From the IMG/VR virus record IMGVR_UViG_3300021963_006787, positions 1-27,169 of that record: a stretch of 27,169 bases of DNA; one strand, given 5' to 3'. Made by a program: the position numbers and the translations under genes. This DNA is from a virus. Of this stretch, positions 8,165 to 15,751 are shown piece after piece. Position 1 is the first letter of the stretch, and each line of letters starts with the position of its first letter. A model generated the notes under the pieces. The model was not told the DNA's origin, ran no database searches, and worked only from the letters and a program-made list of their open reading frames with translations.

Positions 8165-8771
8165 AGTAACTATTTTGTTTTTCTTGTCTATCTATATTTT
8201 TGATATGTCTGATACAATACACTTCATCTACTGGTAAATTAGTATATGTTTCGATTCCTTTAATTTGCTCATGTACTTTACTTTCCCAATATAACTTTTT
8301 GTCATTTTTGTAAATACGAGTTTGAAAATCAGGAAAATTAATATACCCTTTTTCATTTTGCTTCCACCCCCACTTTTGAATATGCTCTTCGGTTATACCA
8401 TTTACAATATTGATACGAGGTACTAATATTAAATCAGCATCATTATTATCCAATATATCTTCTAAATTATGAATGAAGTTTACATCCAAATGCTCATCCG
8501 CATCCAATTGGAATATCCATTCACCTTTGCAATATGAGTTAAGAAAGTTTTTCCAAGCAGCAAAGTCGTGATTAAATTCAGATTCGATTAAAGTAATCTT
8601 ATCTGCACTTGCTTGTACTTCTAAATATTCGATTAGTTCTGACGATGCCTTTGGCGTATCTAATAATACAACGATTTCCGAATTCTCTCCTTTATAATTC
8701 CAAAGTTGAGTAAGTAAAGTTATCGTTTCTTCAAATTCATTACAAACTGTAATTGCGTAACTTAATTTCAT
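8142..8771 (-). CDS. Glycosyltransferase family 2 (GT-A)
   Basis: This encodes 209 residues. LSYAITVCNEFEE (3-15) and EIVVLLDTP (32-40) are the first motifs, FNHDFAAWKNFLNSY (66-80) is the conserved helix, and EWIFQLDADEHL (84-95) carries a clear DxDE metal site (Asp90, Asp92). The VNEFEE plus DADE pattern is typical of the branch related to lipopolysaccharide-core enzymes such as WaaE/KdtX (family knowledge; not searched). TRIYKNDKKLYWESKVHEQI fits the C-terminal part of that branch. No membrane segment is seen. Its end lies 23 nt inside the HAD-nucleotidyltransferase gene, so donor synthesis and transfer may be translationally coupled. Confidence 0.88.
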   Translation of the reverse strand: MKLSYAITVCNEFEETITLLTQLWNYKGENSEIVVLLDTPKASSELIEYLEVQASADKITLIESEFNHDFAAWKNFLNSYCKGEWIFQLDADEHLDVNFIHNLEDILDNNDADLILVPRINIVNGITEEHIQKWGWKQNEKGYINFPDFQTRIYKNDKKLYWESKVHEQIKGIETYTNLPVDEVYCIRHIKNIDRQEKQNSYYGEIDNI

Positions 8772-8776
8772 GTAAC

Positions 8777-9250
8777 CTATTTATTTTTAATTTGGGATTT
8801 TATATCAATAGATGTTACAGTTTTAGTTGATGGTGTAAGTTTATCTACATCCATATTCAATTCTATAACCTTTGATAATCCACTTAATTTATATGTTCTA
8901 TATGCTTCATTTGTAATTATTGGAACTTTACTAACCACTTTGGCGTAAAATGCTTTAGCACCACCTTTCATTTGTAATTCATCTGTTTCCTCATTTACAA
9001 ATTTACCAAAAAATTTTTTAATTAATTCCGGTCTAACATTAGATACTTTTACACAATGTACTATATCTTTTGCTTTTGAAACAAACAATGTGTATATGAT
9101 TGGGGCAGTTGTTTCTGTAAATCTACCTCTAGTACCATCCACATATTCATATTCCTTTATCAGATAGAAGCTAGCCCTAACCATTTGACCAGGAGTAATT
9201 TGATTTCTATCATCTATAAATTTACGATATATGGGATTATAGCTCTGCAT
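8777..9250 (-). CDS. Hypothetical phage protein inside glycan cluster
   Basis: This encodes 157 residues with no recognisable enzyme motif. The N-terminal region (QSYNPIYRKFIDDRNQITPG) is followed by a probable beta-rich part including QMVRASFYLIKEYEYVDGTR and APIIYTLFVSKAKDIVHCVK, then a Lys-rich C-terminus without hydrophobic helices. The pattern of a PxxYTLxxSxxxDxxHxVxxxxV strand pair is one I loosely recall from small uncharacterised phage proteins, but I cannot name the family. It lies between two glycosyltransferase genes with a TAATG overlap on one side and a 5-nt gap on the other, so it is co-transcribed with them. Its role is unknown and need not be in glycan synthesis. Confidence 0.62.
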   Translation of the reverse strand: MQSYNPIYRKFIDDRNQITPGQMVRASFYLIKEYEYVDGTRGRFTETTAPIIYTLFVSKAKDIVHCVKVSNVRPELIKKFFGKFVNEETDELQMKGGAKAFYAKVVSKVPIITNEAYRTYKLSGLSKVIELNMDVDKLTPSTKTVTSIDIKSQIKNK

Positions 9251-10518
9251 TATTTTTCTACCATTTTTAACTTAGGTAACTTCATTGGTTGAAGTTTTGG
9301 TTTCTTATTATAAATACCATATTGAGTTAAAATGGTATCAAATAGTTCAGTCATTTTTGATAAACTAAAGTTTTGTTTGTTTTGTTTACCCAATTGAAAT
9401 GATTCTATTTTATACTTATCATAATTTTTATAAACATCTTTTATAATTTGTAGTGCTTTTGAAATGTTTACATTAAACCATTTAGATTCTTTCAATAAGA
9501 AATCATCTGCGGCTGATTCATGTACTTCTTTCAACTCACCTTCCAACAATACTGCACCACTCTTTAAGAAATCCAAATGCCCACTCCATCCACTTACAAT
9601 AACAGGCTTACCTGTCAAACTGAATTCTAATAATGGTCTACCGAATCCTTCACCTTTTGTGAAATTTAACATTGCTTTTACCTTTGGATGTTCATATAAT
9701 CCGTTCATTTCAGATTGAGTTAAATCACCATGTAAAAGATAAACAGGAACTTTTTTGTAATCAGAACCTAATACTGCTCTAATTTTTTTAACCATATCTT
9801 CTCTATCTCTCACACTAAATCCAGCTGAAGATGTTTTTAAAATCAATGCAGGTTTTACTTTTTCATTTTTGAATGCCATTGCAAATGTTTTAATCATCAT
9901 TCCTACATTCTTTCTATCCTCACCCAAATCGCCTCTCAACCAATGTCCTACAAATAAGAATGCGAAATCTTCTTTTACTTTATCCAATTCCGTAATATCC
10001 GCAACATGCTCCGTTCCGAAATCATTCTCATCAAATCCTTCAAATAAAACCTCAACTGGTTTTTGTATTCGAATTTGTCTAATTACCTGATTTGTATTTC
10101 TATCTGTTTCATTGTAAACAGTTCCGATTAAACTTAATTTAGCATGCTCCGATGGAGTAATTATTAAATCCATTCGATTGCATCCTTCAATCCAATTCAT
10201 CGCACATGCCGTTGTTTCAATTGCAGCTGTAATACCTACATTGTAATAACCCAATGGTTGAAATTCGTTTGGAACTGTAACTTGCATATACACATCCGGC
10301 TTCTCTTCGATTTTTCCAATCATATTATCAAGAATCCATTTATGAAATTGATTATCATAATTTAATGCATCCATTGGAGTTTGCCCCCAACGAGTACTAA
10401 TTACTTTAATTTCAAACTTATCTAATTTATATAGAGATTGTAATAAATCTCTCGCATGGTCGCCATATCCACTTCTCGTTGCTACTGGCGCCTGAAATAC
10501 TAATGTTGGTTTGCTCAT
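9250..10518 (-). CDS. GT-B glycosyltransferase (GT4-like)
   Basis: This encodes 422 residues with a two-domain GT-B layout. The N-terminal acceptor domain starts TLVFQAPVATRSGYGDHARD (5-24), where the Gly-rich SGYG loop is usual for the family. The C-terminal donor domain has FLFVGHWLRGDLGEDRKN (187-204) and the retaining-enzyme E-x7-E motif KGEGFGRPLLEFS (288-300, Glu290 and Glu298), followed by TGKPVIVSGWSGHLDF. Family members transfer sugars from nucleotide-sugar donors with retention of configuration. No membrane segment is visible. It is separated by one base from the next GT-B gene upstream; the two could act in successive steps. Donor and acceptor are unknown. Confidence 0.9.
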   Translation of the reverse strand: MSKPTLVFQAPVATRSGYGDHARDLLQSLYKLDKFEIKVISTRWGQTPMDALNYDNQFHKWILDNMIGKIEEKPDVYMQVTVPNEFQPLGYYNVGITAAIETTACAMNWIEGCNRMDLIITPSEHAKLSLIGTVYNETDRNTNQVIRQIRIQKPVEVLFEGFDENDFGTEHVADITELDKVKEDFAFLFVGHWLRGDLGEDRKNVGMMIKTFAMAFKNEKVKPALILKTSSAGFSVRDREDMVKKIRAVLGSDYKKVPVYLLHGDLTQSEMNGLYEHPKVKAMLNFTKGEGFGRPLLEFSLTGKPVIVSGWSGHLDFLKSGAVLLEGELKEVHESAADDFLLKESKWFNVNISKALQIIKDVYKNYDKYKIESFQLGKQNKQNFSLSKMTELFDTILTQYGIYNKKPKLQPMKLPKLKMVEK

Positions 10519-10519
10519 A

Positions 10520-11902
10520 CTATAACTCTATTAATTTAAATCTTTGTTTTGGTTTCCAATTTGCAAATGCGCCTTCCATACCTTCTACCAATGCATCACA
10601 CATTGCTTCTCTACTCAATTTACCTTCTCCTAAGAAATGCTTTCTACCTTTTAAAGCTGCTTTTCTTCTTTCTTCTTTACCCATAGTGTACCATTGCATA
10701 ATCAATGGAGATACATCTTCAAAATCAACTCTATCATCAAAGATATATGGAGTAGGAACTGAACCTGTTGTTGAACGAACTGGCCAAATTGGTGTAACCC
10801 AATCTCCCCAAACATGCGTATTTTTTTTATGTTTATCATGCAAAGAACCAATCTCTACATAATCATCCGCTGTTAGTAATTTACCACTCCCTTTCTCTCT
10901 AAAACCACACTGGTCTTGCAATCCACCTGTTACAGTTACAATGATAGGAGTTCCTGCCATTACTGATTCTGCGGTTGCTAATCCAAATCCTTCGTTTGAT
11001 GCAATATTGATTGTTACATCTGACATATTGTATAACCAATTCAATTGCTCTTCAGAATATCGATTGTTGGCGAATATTACATTTGTTTCAGGCAAACAAC
11101 AATGTTCAATTGTAGTTGGTAAATCAGTACCATGCTCTTGAACAGGTTCGGTATGCATTAATAAACATACACTATCTCTTTTTTCTTCAGGTAATGCTTC
11201 AACAAATTTATTAAATGCTAATATAACATCTACTGGTTGTTTTCTTCTGATATTACGATTTGACCAATATAATACAAATTCATAGTTCTTATCACCAAAA
11301 ATACTTTTCTTAAAATCTTCGGGAACATCAACCGGCTTATATAATTCCGAATTGATACCATGTGGTACATAGCTTACTTGCCAATCTTCTGGTGTATTCC
11401 AATGTTTTTCTTTATTCCAACCATACACTCTCTTAGTGATACCATATGTTTGTTTTGAAATACATCCAATCCAATCACAACTTTCGTAATAATCTCTATT
11501 GTATTTTGGGTCTGGCAAATCATCCCAGATGTGGTAGAAGAATAATGGAGTAGTTTGTCTGATTTCATGTTCCATATCATACAACCAAATCCAATATCTT
11601 GGGTCAGTAAAGTGTAAGATAGCATCTGGCCTTTCAATCATCAATAATTGACGAATAACATCTGCATTACCATATCCATCGAATGGATATATTTTTACAT
11701 TTGCATCTGCTACGCCCGTTCTAGCTCTTACATCTTCGTTTAAATCAAACACTTTACCAGCTTCTGGGTGTTTGATTGCTGCTCCTAATTGTACCCAATC
11801 GTATTTATCAACTGTTCCTAATACTAATTGTTTGGAAACATTGGCTATACCACTAGCCATTCGTAAATCATCGGAAAGTAACAGGATTTTCTTTTTTGCC
11901 AT
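10520..11902 (-). CDS. GT-B glycosyltransferase (GT4-like)
   Basis: This encodes 460 residues. KKILLLSDDLRMASGIANVS (4-23) is the N-terminal GT-B strand and loop, and PHGIN (180-184) marks the usual interdomain hinge. FVLYWSNRNIRRKQPVDVIL (209-228) is the donor-domain start. SNEGFGLATAESVMAGTPII (302-321) holds the E-x7-E motif (Glu304, Glu312), with GGLQDQ after it, a classic GT4 signature. It is the first gene of the glycan block in transcription order, 15 nt after the small ribbon-helix-helix gene. The leader AAGAAACAAAAAAAGTT before its ATG has no Shine-Dalgarno site. A second minus-strand open frame inside it (11374-11637) is a frame shadow. Confidence 0.92.
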   Translation of the reverse strand: MAKKKILLLSDDLRMASGIANVSKQLVLGTVDKYDWVQLGAAIKHPEAGKVFDLNEDVRARTGVADANVKIYPFDGYGNADVIRQLLMIERPDAILHFTDPRYWIWLYDMEHEIRQTTPLFFYHIWDDLPDPKYNRDYYESCDWIGCISKQTYGITKRVYGWNKEKHWNTPEDWQVSYVPHGINSELYKPVDVPEDFKKSIFGDKNYEFVLYWSNRNIRRKQPVDVILAFNKFVEALPEEKRDSVCLLMHTEPVQEHGTDLPTTIEHCCLPETNVIFANNRYSEEQLNWLYNMSDVTINIASNEGFGLATAESVMAGTPIIVTVTGGLQDQCGFREKGSGKLLTADDYVEIGSLHDKHKKNTHVWGDWVTPIWPVRSTTGSVPTPYIFDDRVDFEDVSPLIMQWYTMGKEERRKAALKGRKHFLGEGKLSREAMCDALVEGMEGAFANWKPKQRFKLIEL

Positions 11903-11917
11903 AACTTTTTTTGTTTC

Positions 11918-12115
11918 TTAAAATTGTGAACCACTAATTTGTAACTCTTTGTGGTCGTTCACTTGTGTTCTAAATTTTTCGTTTTTTACATAAAGGTCTA
12001 AGGTTCTATTAACGAGCTTTTGAAAGTTGATACCACCTTTAATTGTAGCCATCTTAAAATCCTCATCATATAACTCTTTTATAACCTTAACCGTAGTTAA
12101 TTTTAGGTTTGCCAT
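11918..12115 (-). CDS. Small ribbon-helix-helix-like protein, putative regulator
   Basis: This encodes 65 residues. The order is a short basic strand (LKLTTVKVIKEL, 4-15), then DEDFKMATIKGGIN and FQKLVNRTLDLYVKNEKFRT. This matches the strand-helix-helix pattern of MetJ/Arc/CopG proteins, in which the strand pairs in a dimer and enters the DNA groove. Similar 60-70 residue proteins occur in T4-like phages of aquatic bacteria (recalled). The gene stands between the replication and the glycan genes, the place where a regulator would separate two programmes, but its target is unknown. Its ATG is preceded by a 10-nt element also found before nrdB. The assignment rests on pattern only. Confidence 0.68.
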   Translation of the reverse strand: MANLKLTTVKVIKELYDEDFKMATIKGGINFQKLVNRTLDLYVKNEKFRTQVNDHKELQISGSQF

Positions 12116-12130
12116 CGTTGTTATAAATTT
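12113..12130 (-). repeat. Start-site element shared with nrdB (AAATTTATAACAACGATG)
   Basis: Read on the minus strand, 12130-12113 is AAATTTATAA-C-AACG-ATG. Positions 24636-24619 read AAATTTATAA-A-AACG-ATG. The two 18-nt stretches differ at one base and hold the same position relative to the start codons of the small regulator gene and nrdB. The 35-nt gap upstream is otherwise almost pure A/T with TATATATATTTATATATAAA, and no clear TTTG box. The element may be a phage-specific promoter or a translation-start enhancer; which one cannot be told. Confidence 0.45.
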
Positions 12131-12150
12131 ATATATAAATATATATAAAA

Positions 12151-13014
12151 TTATTTTCCATCACATAAACCTCTTTCAAAAAATTCACACCAACCGCATA
12201 ATTTGGATGGCTTCTTAGGATACTCTACATCAGTTCTATACTTACCTTCTGAATCAAATACACTTTCTACAAACTCACTAAATCCTTTCCATGCTTTATT
12301 GATTGATGGTTTACCACTTGCTGGTACATGCTTACTGATACGAGGTATTGTAAAATCTTCTACTTCGGCTACCTTTCTTTTGAGAATAATAAATTCAACA
12401 TCAATTATATCAGGTGATATACCAATCAACTCAGCATAAAATTTCTTATATAATAGGATTTGTGAATTTTTAATTGGGTCAGATTTTTGATACTTACTCC
12501 AACCTTTGGTAGATGTTTTGAAATCGGTAATACGATATCTACCTGTCTTTTTGCTTCTAACGATAAAGTCAATGAAACCCATAAAGTTTACATTTTCTAA
12601 AATCTTAGTATTAATAGGTTGCTCAATTGCAACCAATTCATCATCTTTTAGTGAGAAGAAATTGTTGAAGTTTTTAGATTTCTGAAAATAATCTAAAATA
12701 AGATATCCATCTTCTAAAAACTCAACTAACTCTTCTTTGGAACAAATAGGGTTTGCTCCATCATTAGATTCCTTAATAAAGAACTCTCTCATCTTTTCTT
12801 TGAGGAATTCTTTTGTATCCATATTCTTATCAGCTTGTGATTTAGAAATACGAAGGCATCTACTTAAATACTCTTGAAGAGTTTCATGCATTGCCGAGCC
12901 AAATACCGAATGTATATTAGAACTTGATTCCGATAAACCATCTATGTAACTTAGCTTGTATTGATGTGGACATGAACTCCACATTGAATACTGGCTGAAT
13001 GAAACTCTTGCCAT
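12151..13014 (-). CDS. PD-(D/E)XK nuclease with Fe-S cysteines (Cas4/RecB-like)
   Basis: This encodes 287 residues. SFSQYSMWSSCPHQYKLSY (5-23) gives the first cluster cysteine (Cys15); FGSAMHETLQEYL (38-50) has the conserved His43; GFIDFIVRS (146-154, Asp149) and YRITDFKTS (160-168, Asp164, Lys166) form the GxxD...DxK catalytic core; NSQILLYKKFY gives the QxxxY helix motif. The C-terminus CGWCEFFERGLC (273-284) supplies three more cysteines for a 4Fe-4S cluster, as in Cas4 and AddB. Such enzymes are DNA exonucleases used in recombination or end processing. No cas1/cas2 or CRISPR array is present, so a replication/recombination role is more likely. It overlaps the next gene upstream by one base. 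Confidence 0.88.
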   Translation of the reverse strand: MARVSFSQYSMWSSCPHQYKLSYIDGLSESSSNIHSVFGSAMHETLQEYLSRCLRISKSQADKNMDTKEFLKEKMREFFIKESNDGANPICSKEELVEFLEDGYLILDYFQKSKNFNNFFSLKDDELVAIEQPINTKILENVNFMGFIDFIVRSKKTGRYRITDFKTSTKGWSKYQKSDPIKNSQILLYKKFYAELIGISPDIIDVEFIILKRKVAEVEDFTIPRISKHVPASGKPSINKAWKGFSEFVESVFDSEGKYRTDVEYPKKPSKLCGWCEFFERGLCDGK

Positions 13015-13466
13015 TATATTTTTAATTTTAATTTTGTTATTTGTTTTTTGTCTACACCATACTTTTCACAAATATACTTAATGTTTTCTCTACCTTCTCT
13101 AGTTGCATAAAGAATTTCAAGATATTCATTTGCTTGGTGTTCAGAACAAAGATACTCATTTTTTATGAGATTAACAACAAAATCTTCATATTTTTCTGAA
13201 GATTTTCCTTTCATATACTTTAGGAAATATCTTCCTTTGGGGATAACATTGATATACAACTTATACATATCCTTCGGCTCAAGCGATTGAGTCAAAGGTA
13301 GTATAGATGCAATAAGTTCAACCCAATCGGGGTTCATAGAAAGAAATCGGTTAATCATAAAATTACTCCAACTCTTTCTATCCTCTTCCGATAACTGCTC
13401 AAAGTACTTTGGGTCTTGCTCAGTTGTTATCGCCTTAATATGGTCAAATAATGATTTACCAGCCAT
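13014..13466 (-). CDS. 62: Clamp-loader small subunit, gp62-like
   Basis: This encodes 150 residues. WSNFMINRFLSMNPDWVELI (33-52), then LEPKDMYKLYINVIPKGRYF, line up in order with T4 gp62 (YSKFMVENALSQFPE, then YLMAAVPRGKRYGKW). The C-terminal half is helical with YEDFVVNLIKNEYLCSEHQA, as in gp62 orthologues. The T4 protein is 187 residues, so this copy is shorter, mainly at the N-terminus. gp62 binds the gp44 ATPase and helps open the sliding clamp at primer ends. Its position two genes after the gp44 homologue, with only a zinc-ribbon gene between, agrees. It has no ATPase motifs, as expected. Confidence 0.82.
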   Translation of the reverse strand: MAGKSLFDHIKAITTEQDPKYFEQLSEEDRKSWSNFMINRFLSMNPDWVELIASILPLTQSLEPKDMYKLYINVIPKGRYFLKYMKGKSSEKYEDFVVNLIKNEYLCSEHQANEYLEILYATREGRENIKYICEKYGVDKKQITKLKLKI

Positions 13467-13467
13467 A

Positions 13468-13710
13468 CTATTCGATTACTTTTTTATCCTTCAATTCATC
13501 CGGCATTAATTCTTGCAATGGTTTACCACATTGAGTACATAAAAATACTTCAATAGGAATGATTGAATCCTTAGCTTCACCGGTAATTAGACGAGAAACC
13601 TTTTTGAATCTCATACCTGGCATAAAGATTAGATTGCCACATTCACAAGGAATATCTCTCGTATCGTTTAAGCTAAAGTTTGGCATTGGGGGTTGTTGTC
13701 CGTTTTGCAT
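13468..13710 (-). CDS. Small zinc-ribbon protein
   Basis: This encodes 80 residues. Cys22-x-Cys24 and Cys58-x2-Cys61 (PCECGN, FLCTQCGK) are placed as the two knuckles of a zinc ribbon, separated by 33 residues containing the FKKVSRLITGEA segment. The first knuckle is CxC rather than CxxC. The N-terminal 20 residues are Gln/Pro-rich and probably disordered; the C-terminus is acidic. I recall similar small proteins between clamp-loader genes in T4-like phages of marine bacteria, but no function is known. It sits between the gp44 and gp62 homologues with 5-nt and 1-nt gaps, which makes a link with the clamp loader or DNA worth testing. Confidence 0.75.
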   Translation of the reverse strand: MQNGQQPPMPNFSLNDTRDIPCECGNLIFMPGMRFKKVSRLITGEAKDSIIPIEVFLCTQCGKPLQELMPDELKDKKVIE

Positions 13711-13715
13711 TTTAT

Positions 13716-14663
13716 TTATTTTATAATGTTTATAATTTGTATCAATAGAGATGCGAAAACAATTTCTTTATCTACTACTAATGAATCTTTATATTGAGAT
13801 TCTGAAATTGCTAATATCACATTAGCAGTATTTCCGCCTGCATACTCATCTACTTTATCATAAAGATATGTATACATTTCAGTATAATCATTCATCTGAT
13901 TATCCAATACCATTTGTCTTGTTTTCAGATATAGATTTCTCTTATCATCATTAGCTTTAAGTGCTTCTACTAATTTAGTTTTGAAATCAGATTCAACCAT
14001 AATAGCTTTATCTACTTTCAACTCTCCTTTAGCTGATTGTAATTGACAGGTGTTTAAGATTCTACGAATATCTGGGTAATATGAACTTACAATATCAGCT
14101 ACATTCTTAATATCATACTTAATCTTTTCAGCATCTAATATCTTACTCACCTGAATTGCCACATCCTTTTTAGTTGGAGGGGTAATTGCAAAAGATTGAC
14201 ATCTACTCTGAATTGGGTCAATAATCTTCTCAATGTAGTTACAAGTCAAAATGAATCTACAATGCTTACTGAATGTTTCCATTAGGTTACGAAGGATTGC
14301 TTGTGCGTTTGGAGTCATATAATCAAACTCATCCAAAATCACAACCTTAAATCCTGCAAATCCAACCGATGATGCGAAGTTCTTTACTTTGTTACGAACG
14401 GTATCCACATTGTTCTCATCCGATGCGTTGATAATCATATGGTCACATTTGATTGTGTTTACGATTAACTTTGCTAATGTGGTTTTACCTGTACCTGCTT
14501 TACCATACAACAATAGATGTGGGATATCATTATTATCCAAATATTGTTGAATAGTTTCTTTGATGGTTTCATTACCAACATAATCAGCAAGAGTTTGTGG
14601 GCGGTATTTCTCCACCCACAAGCTATGCTCTTTTTTATTAATGTTATTTGCGAAAAAGCTCAT
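13716..14663 (-). CDS. 44: Clamp-loader ATPase subunit, gp44-like (AAA+)
   Basis: This encodes 315 residues. LWVEKYRPQTLADYVG (15-30) is the RFC box typical of clamp loaders. LLLYGKAGTGKTT (50-62) is Walker A with Lys60, VVILDEFDYM (107-116) is Walker B, and IDPIQSRCQS (148-157) holds the SRC motif with the arginine finger used between subunits. The length matches T4 gp44 (319). The protein forms an ATP-driven ring with gp62 that loads the sliding clamp on primed DNA. Its neighbours (clamp, MazG, zinc ribbon, gp62) form one tightly packed group. The start is supported by the conserved N-terminal motif just after residue 14. Confidence 0.95.
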   Translation of the reverse strand: MSFFANNINKKEHSLWVEKYRPQTLADYVGNETIKETIQQYLDNNDIPHLLLYGKAGTGKTTLAKLIVNTIKCDHMIINASDENNVDTVRNKVKNFASSVGFAGFKVVILDEFDYMTPNAQAILRNLMETFSKHCRFILTCNYIEKIIDPIQSRCQSFAITPPTKKDVAIQVSKILDAEKIKYDIKNVADIVSSYYPDIRRILNTCQLQSAKGELKVDKAIMVESDFKTKLVEALKANDDKRNLYLKTRQMVLDNQMNDYTEMYTYLYDKVDEYAGGNTANVILAISESQYKDSLVVDKEIVFASLLIQIINIIK

Positions 14664-14664
14664 A

Positions 14665-15000
14665 TTAATTTTTTACGAATACACCATTTACGGTCTTACC
14701 AGTACGGTCTTTAATTTCATTCCAAGCGGCTTCTAAACATTCATTAGGAGTTAATCCCAATTGTTTAGCCAAAATGATAAGTGTTACAAACGCATCACCA
14801 ATACCATCTTTGATTTCCGCATCCTTAGATTTTAATAATGCTCCAGCCGTTTCACCCACTTCTTCCAAAACCTTTAACATTTGCTTTGGTGCATTTTCTT
14901 TCTTTAGGATATCTTTATCTGCTGCCCATCCAACTACATTTTCAATTAACTTATCAAATGAAGCATCGTAGTTTGGGAATAATTCTAATTGCTCTGCCAT
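14665..15000 (-). CDS. MazG-like NTP pyrophosphohydrolase
   Basis: This encodes 111 residues. QMLKVLEEVGETAGALLK (40-57) contains the EExxE metal-binding helix (Glu46, Glu47, Glu50). EIKDGIGDAFVTLIILAK (62-79) contains the second acidic helix with Asp65 and Asp69; the usual Glu three residues before the last Asp is Gly, which I recall as common in phage MazG-like proteins. The length fits a single-domain, all-alpha MazG/dUTPase-2-like enzyme. Such enzymes hydrolyse nucleoside triphosphates to monophosphate and pyrophosphate, or affect host ppGpp signalling. The position between clamp and clamp loader suggests it is made during replication. Its target nucleotide is not known. Confidence 0.87.
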   Translation of the reverse strand: MAEQLELFPNYDASFDKLIENVVGWAADKDILKKENAPKQMLKVLEEVGETAGALLKSKDAEIKDGIGDAFVTLIILAKQLGLTPNECLEAAWNEIKDRTGKTVNGVFVKN

Positions 15001-15004
15001 TTTA

Positions 15005-15718
15005 TTAATTTGAGATTTCTACTAAATAATATTTACATACAAAGTTATCAATTTGGAACTCAACATTTGCTAAACCATCTGCTGATACTTTTAACTTAGC
15101 TGATGTAGCCTCTTTGTTAGCCGTTAAGATTTCCTTCAAATACTTTGCTGAGAATGAGATTGGTTTAACTTCACCTTCAAACCCTTTAGTTGCAGTAAAT
15201 GTTACTCTATTTGTAGAGATAGAAGAATAACCAATAGCCATCTTCAAATCACCACCTTCAGTAAACACTGTGAATGTATCGATATCAGATAATGCACCTT
15301 TTGCTTTGATAAACTTATCAATCATATTCGATGCCATATCGATTGAGATACCAAACTCTGGCAATTGTTTCAAATCAGGTACAACCGGAATCACACCTAA
15401 ATCTGCTAATTGATAAGATGTTTCAGTTTCATCTGAAGATAACTTCAACACAGTCGCCTTATCACCAACTGAATCTACTTTTAAACTTAAATCGTTATCT
15501 AAGATACCTACTAAGTTTTTCAACAAAGAAGTAGTATAGATACCAATACTAAATGGAGTTGATGTAAATCCATCAAAGTCCACTTCACCTAACATAGTTT
15601 TATCATCCGAAATAAATCGAACCGATAATTTGTTTCCTTCGGCATTCCATGCTACCGACTCAATTACTCCACCTAATGAGTACTTTTGAATAAAGCGTAA
15701 TAAATTTTGCTTGTTCAT
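15005..15718 (-). CDS. 45: Sliding clamp, gp45-like
   Basis: This encodes 237 residues, close to T4 gp45 (228). There is no catalytic motif. It shows the repeated beta-rich pattern of a two-domain clamp, with YSLGGVIESVAWNAEGNKLS at the start, a KDLS-type surface region in the middle (LDNDLSLKVDS) and FSAKYLKEILTANKEA in the second domain followed by the terminal strands CKYYLVEIS. Three copies are expected to form a ring that holds the polymerase on DNA. The assignment rests on length, fold pattern and position between polymerase and clamp-loader genes. A good promoter lies just upstream, so the clamp and loader group can be transcribed apart from the polymerase. Confidence 0.88.
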   Translation of the reverse strand: MNKQNLLRFIQKYSLGGVIESVAWNAEGNKLSVRFISDDKTMLGEVDFDGFTSTPFSIGIYTTSLLKNLVGILDNDLSLKVDSVGDKATVLKLSSDETETSYQLADLGVIPVVPDLKQLPEFGISIDMASNMIDKFIKAKGALSDIDTFTVFTEGGDLKMAIGYSSISTNRVTFTATKGFEGEVKPISFSAKYLKEILTANKEATSAKLKVSADGLANVEFQIDNFVCKYYLVEISN

Positions 15719-15751
15719 ACTTTTTTTTTTAAATTTTAAATTATTGTTTTA

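Noticed and set aside
11374-11637. Minus-strand open frame of 87 codons inside the GT-B gene
   Set aside because: It is in another frame of a gene with clear GT4 motifs on both sides; no motif of its own.
12151-13014. CRISPR adaptation module because of a Cas4-like protein
   Set aside because: No cas1 or cas2 and no direct-repeat array anywhere in the window.
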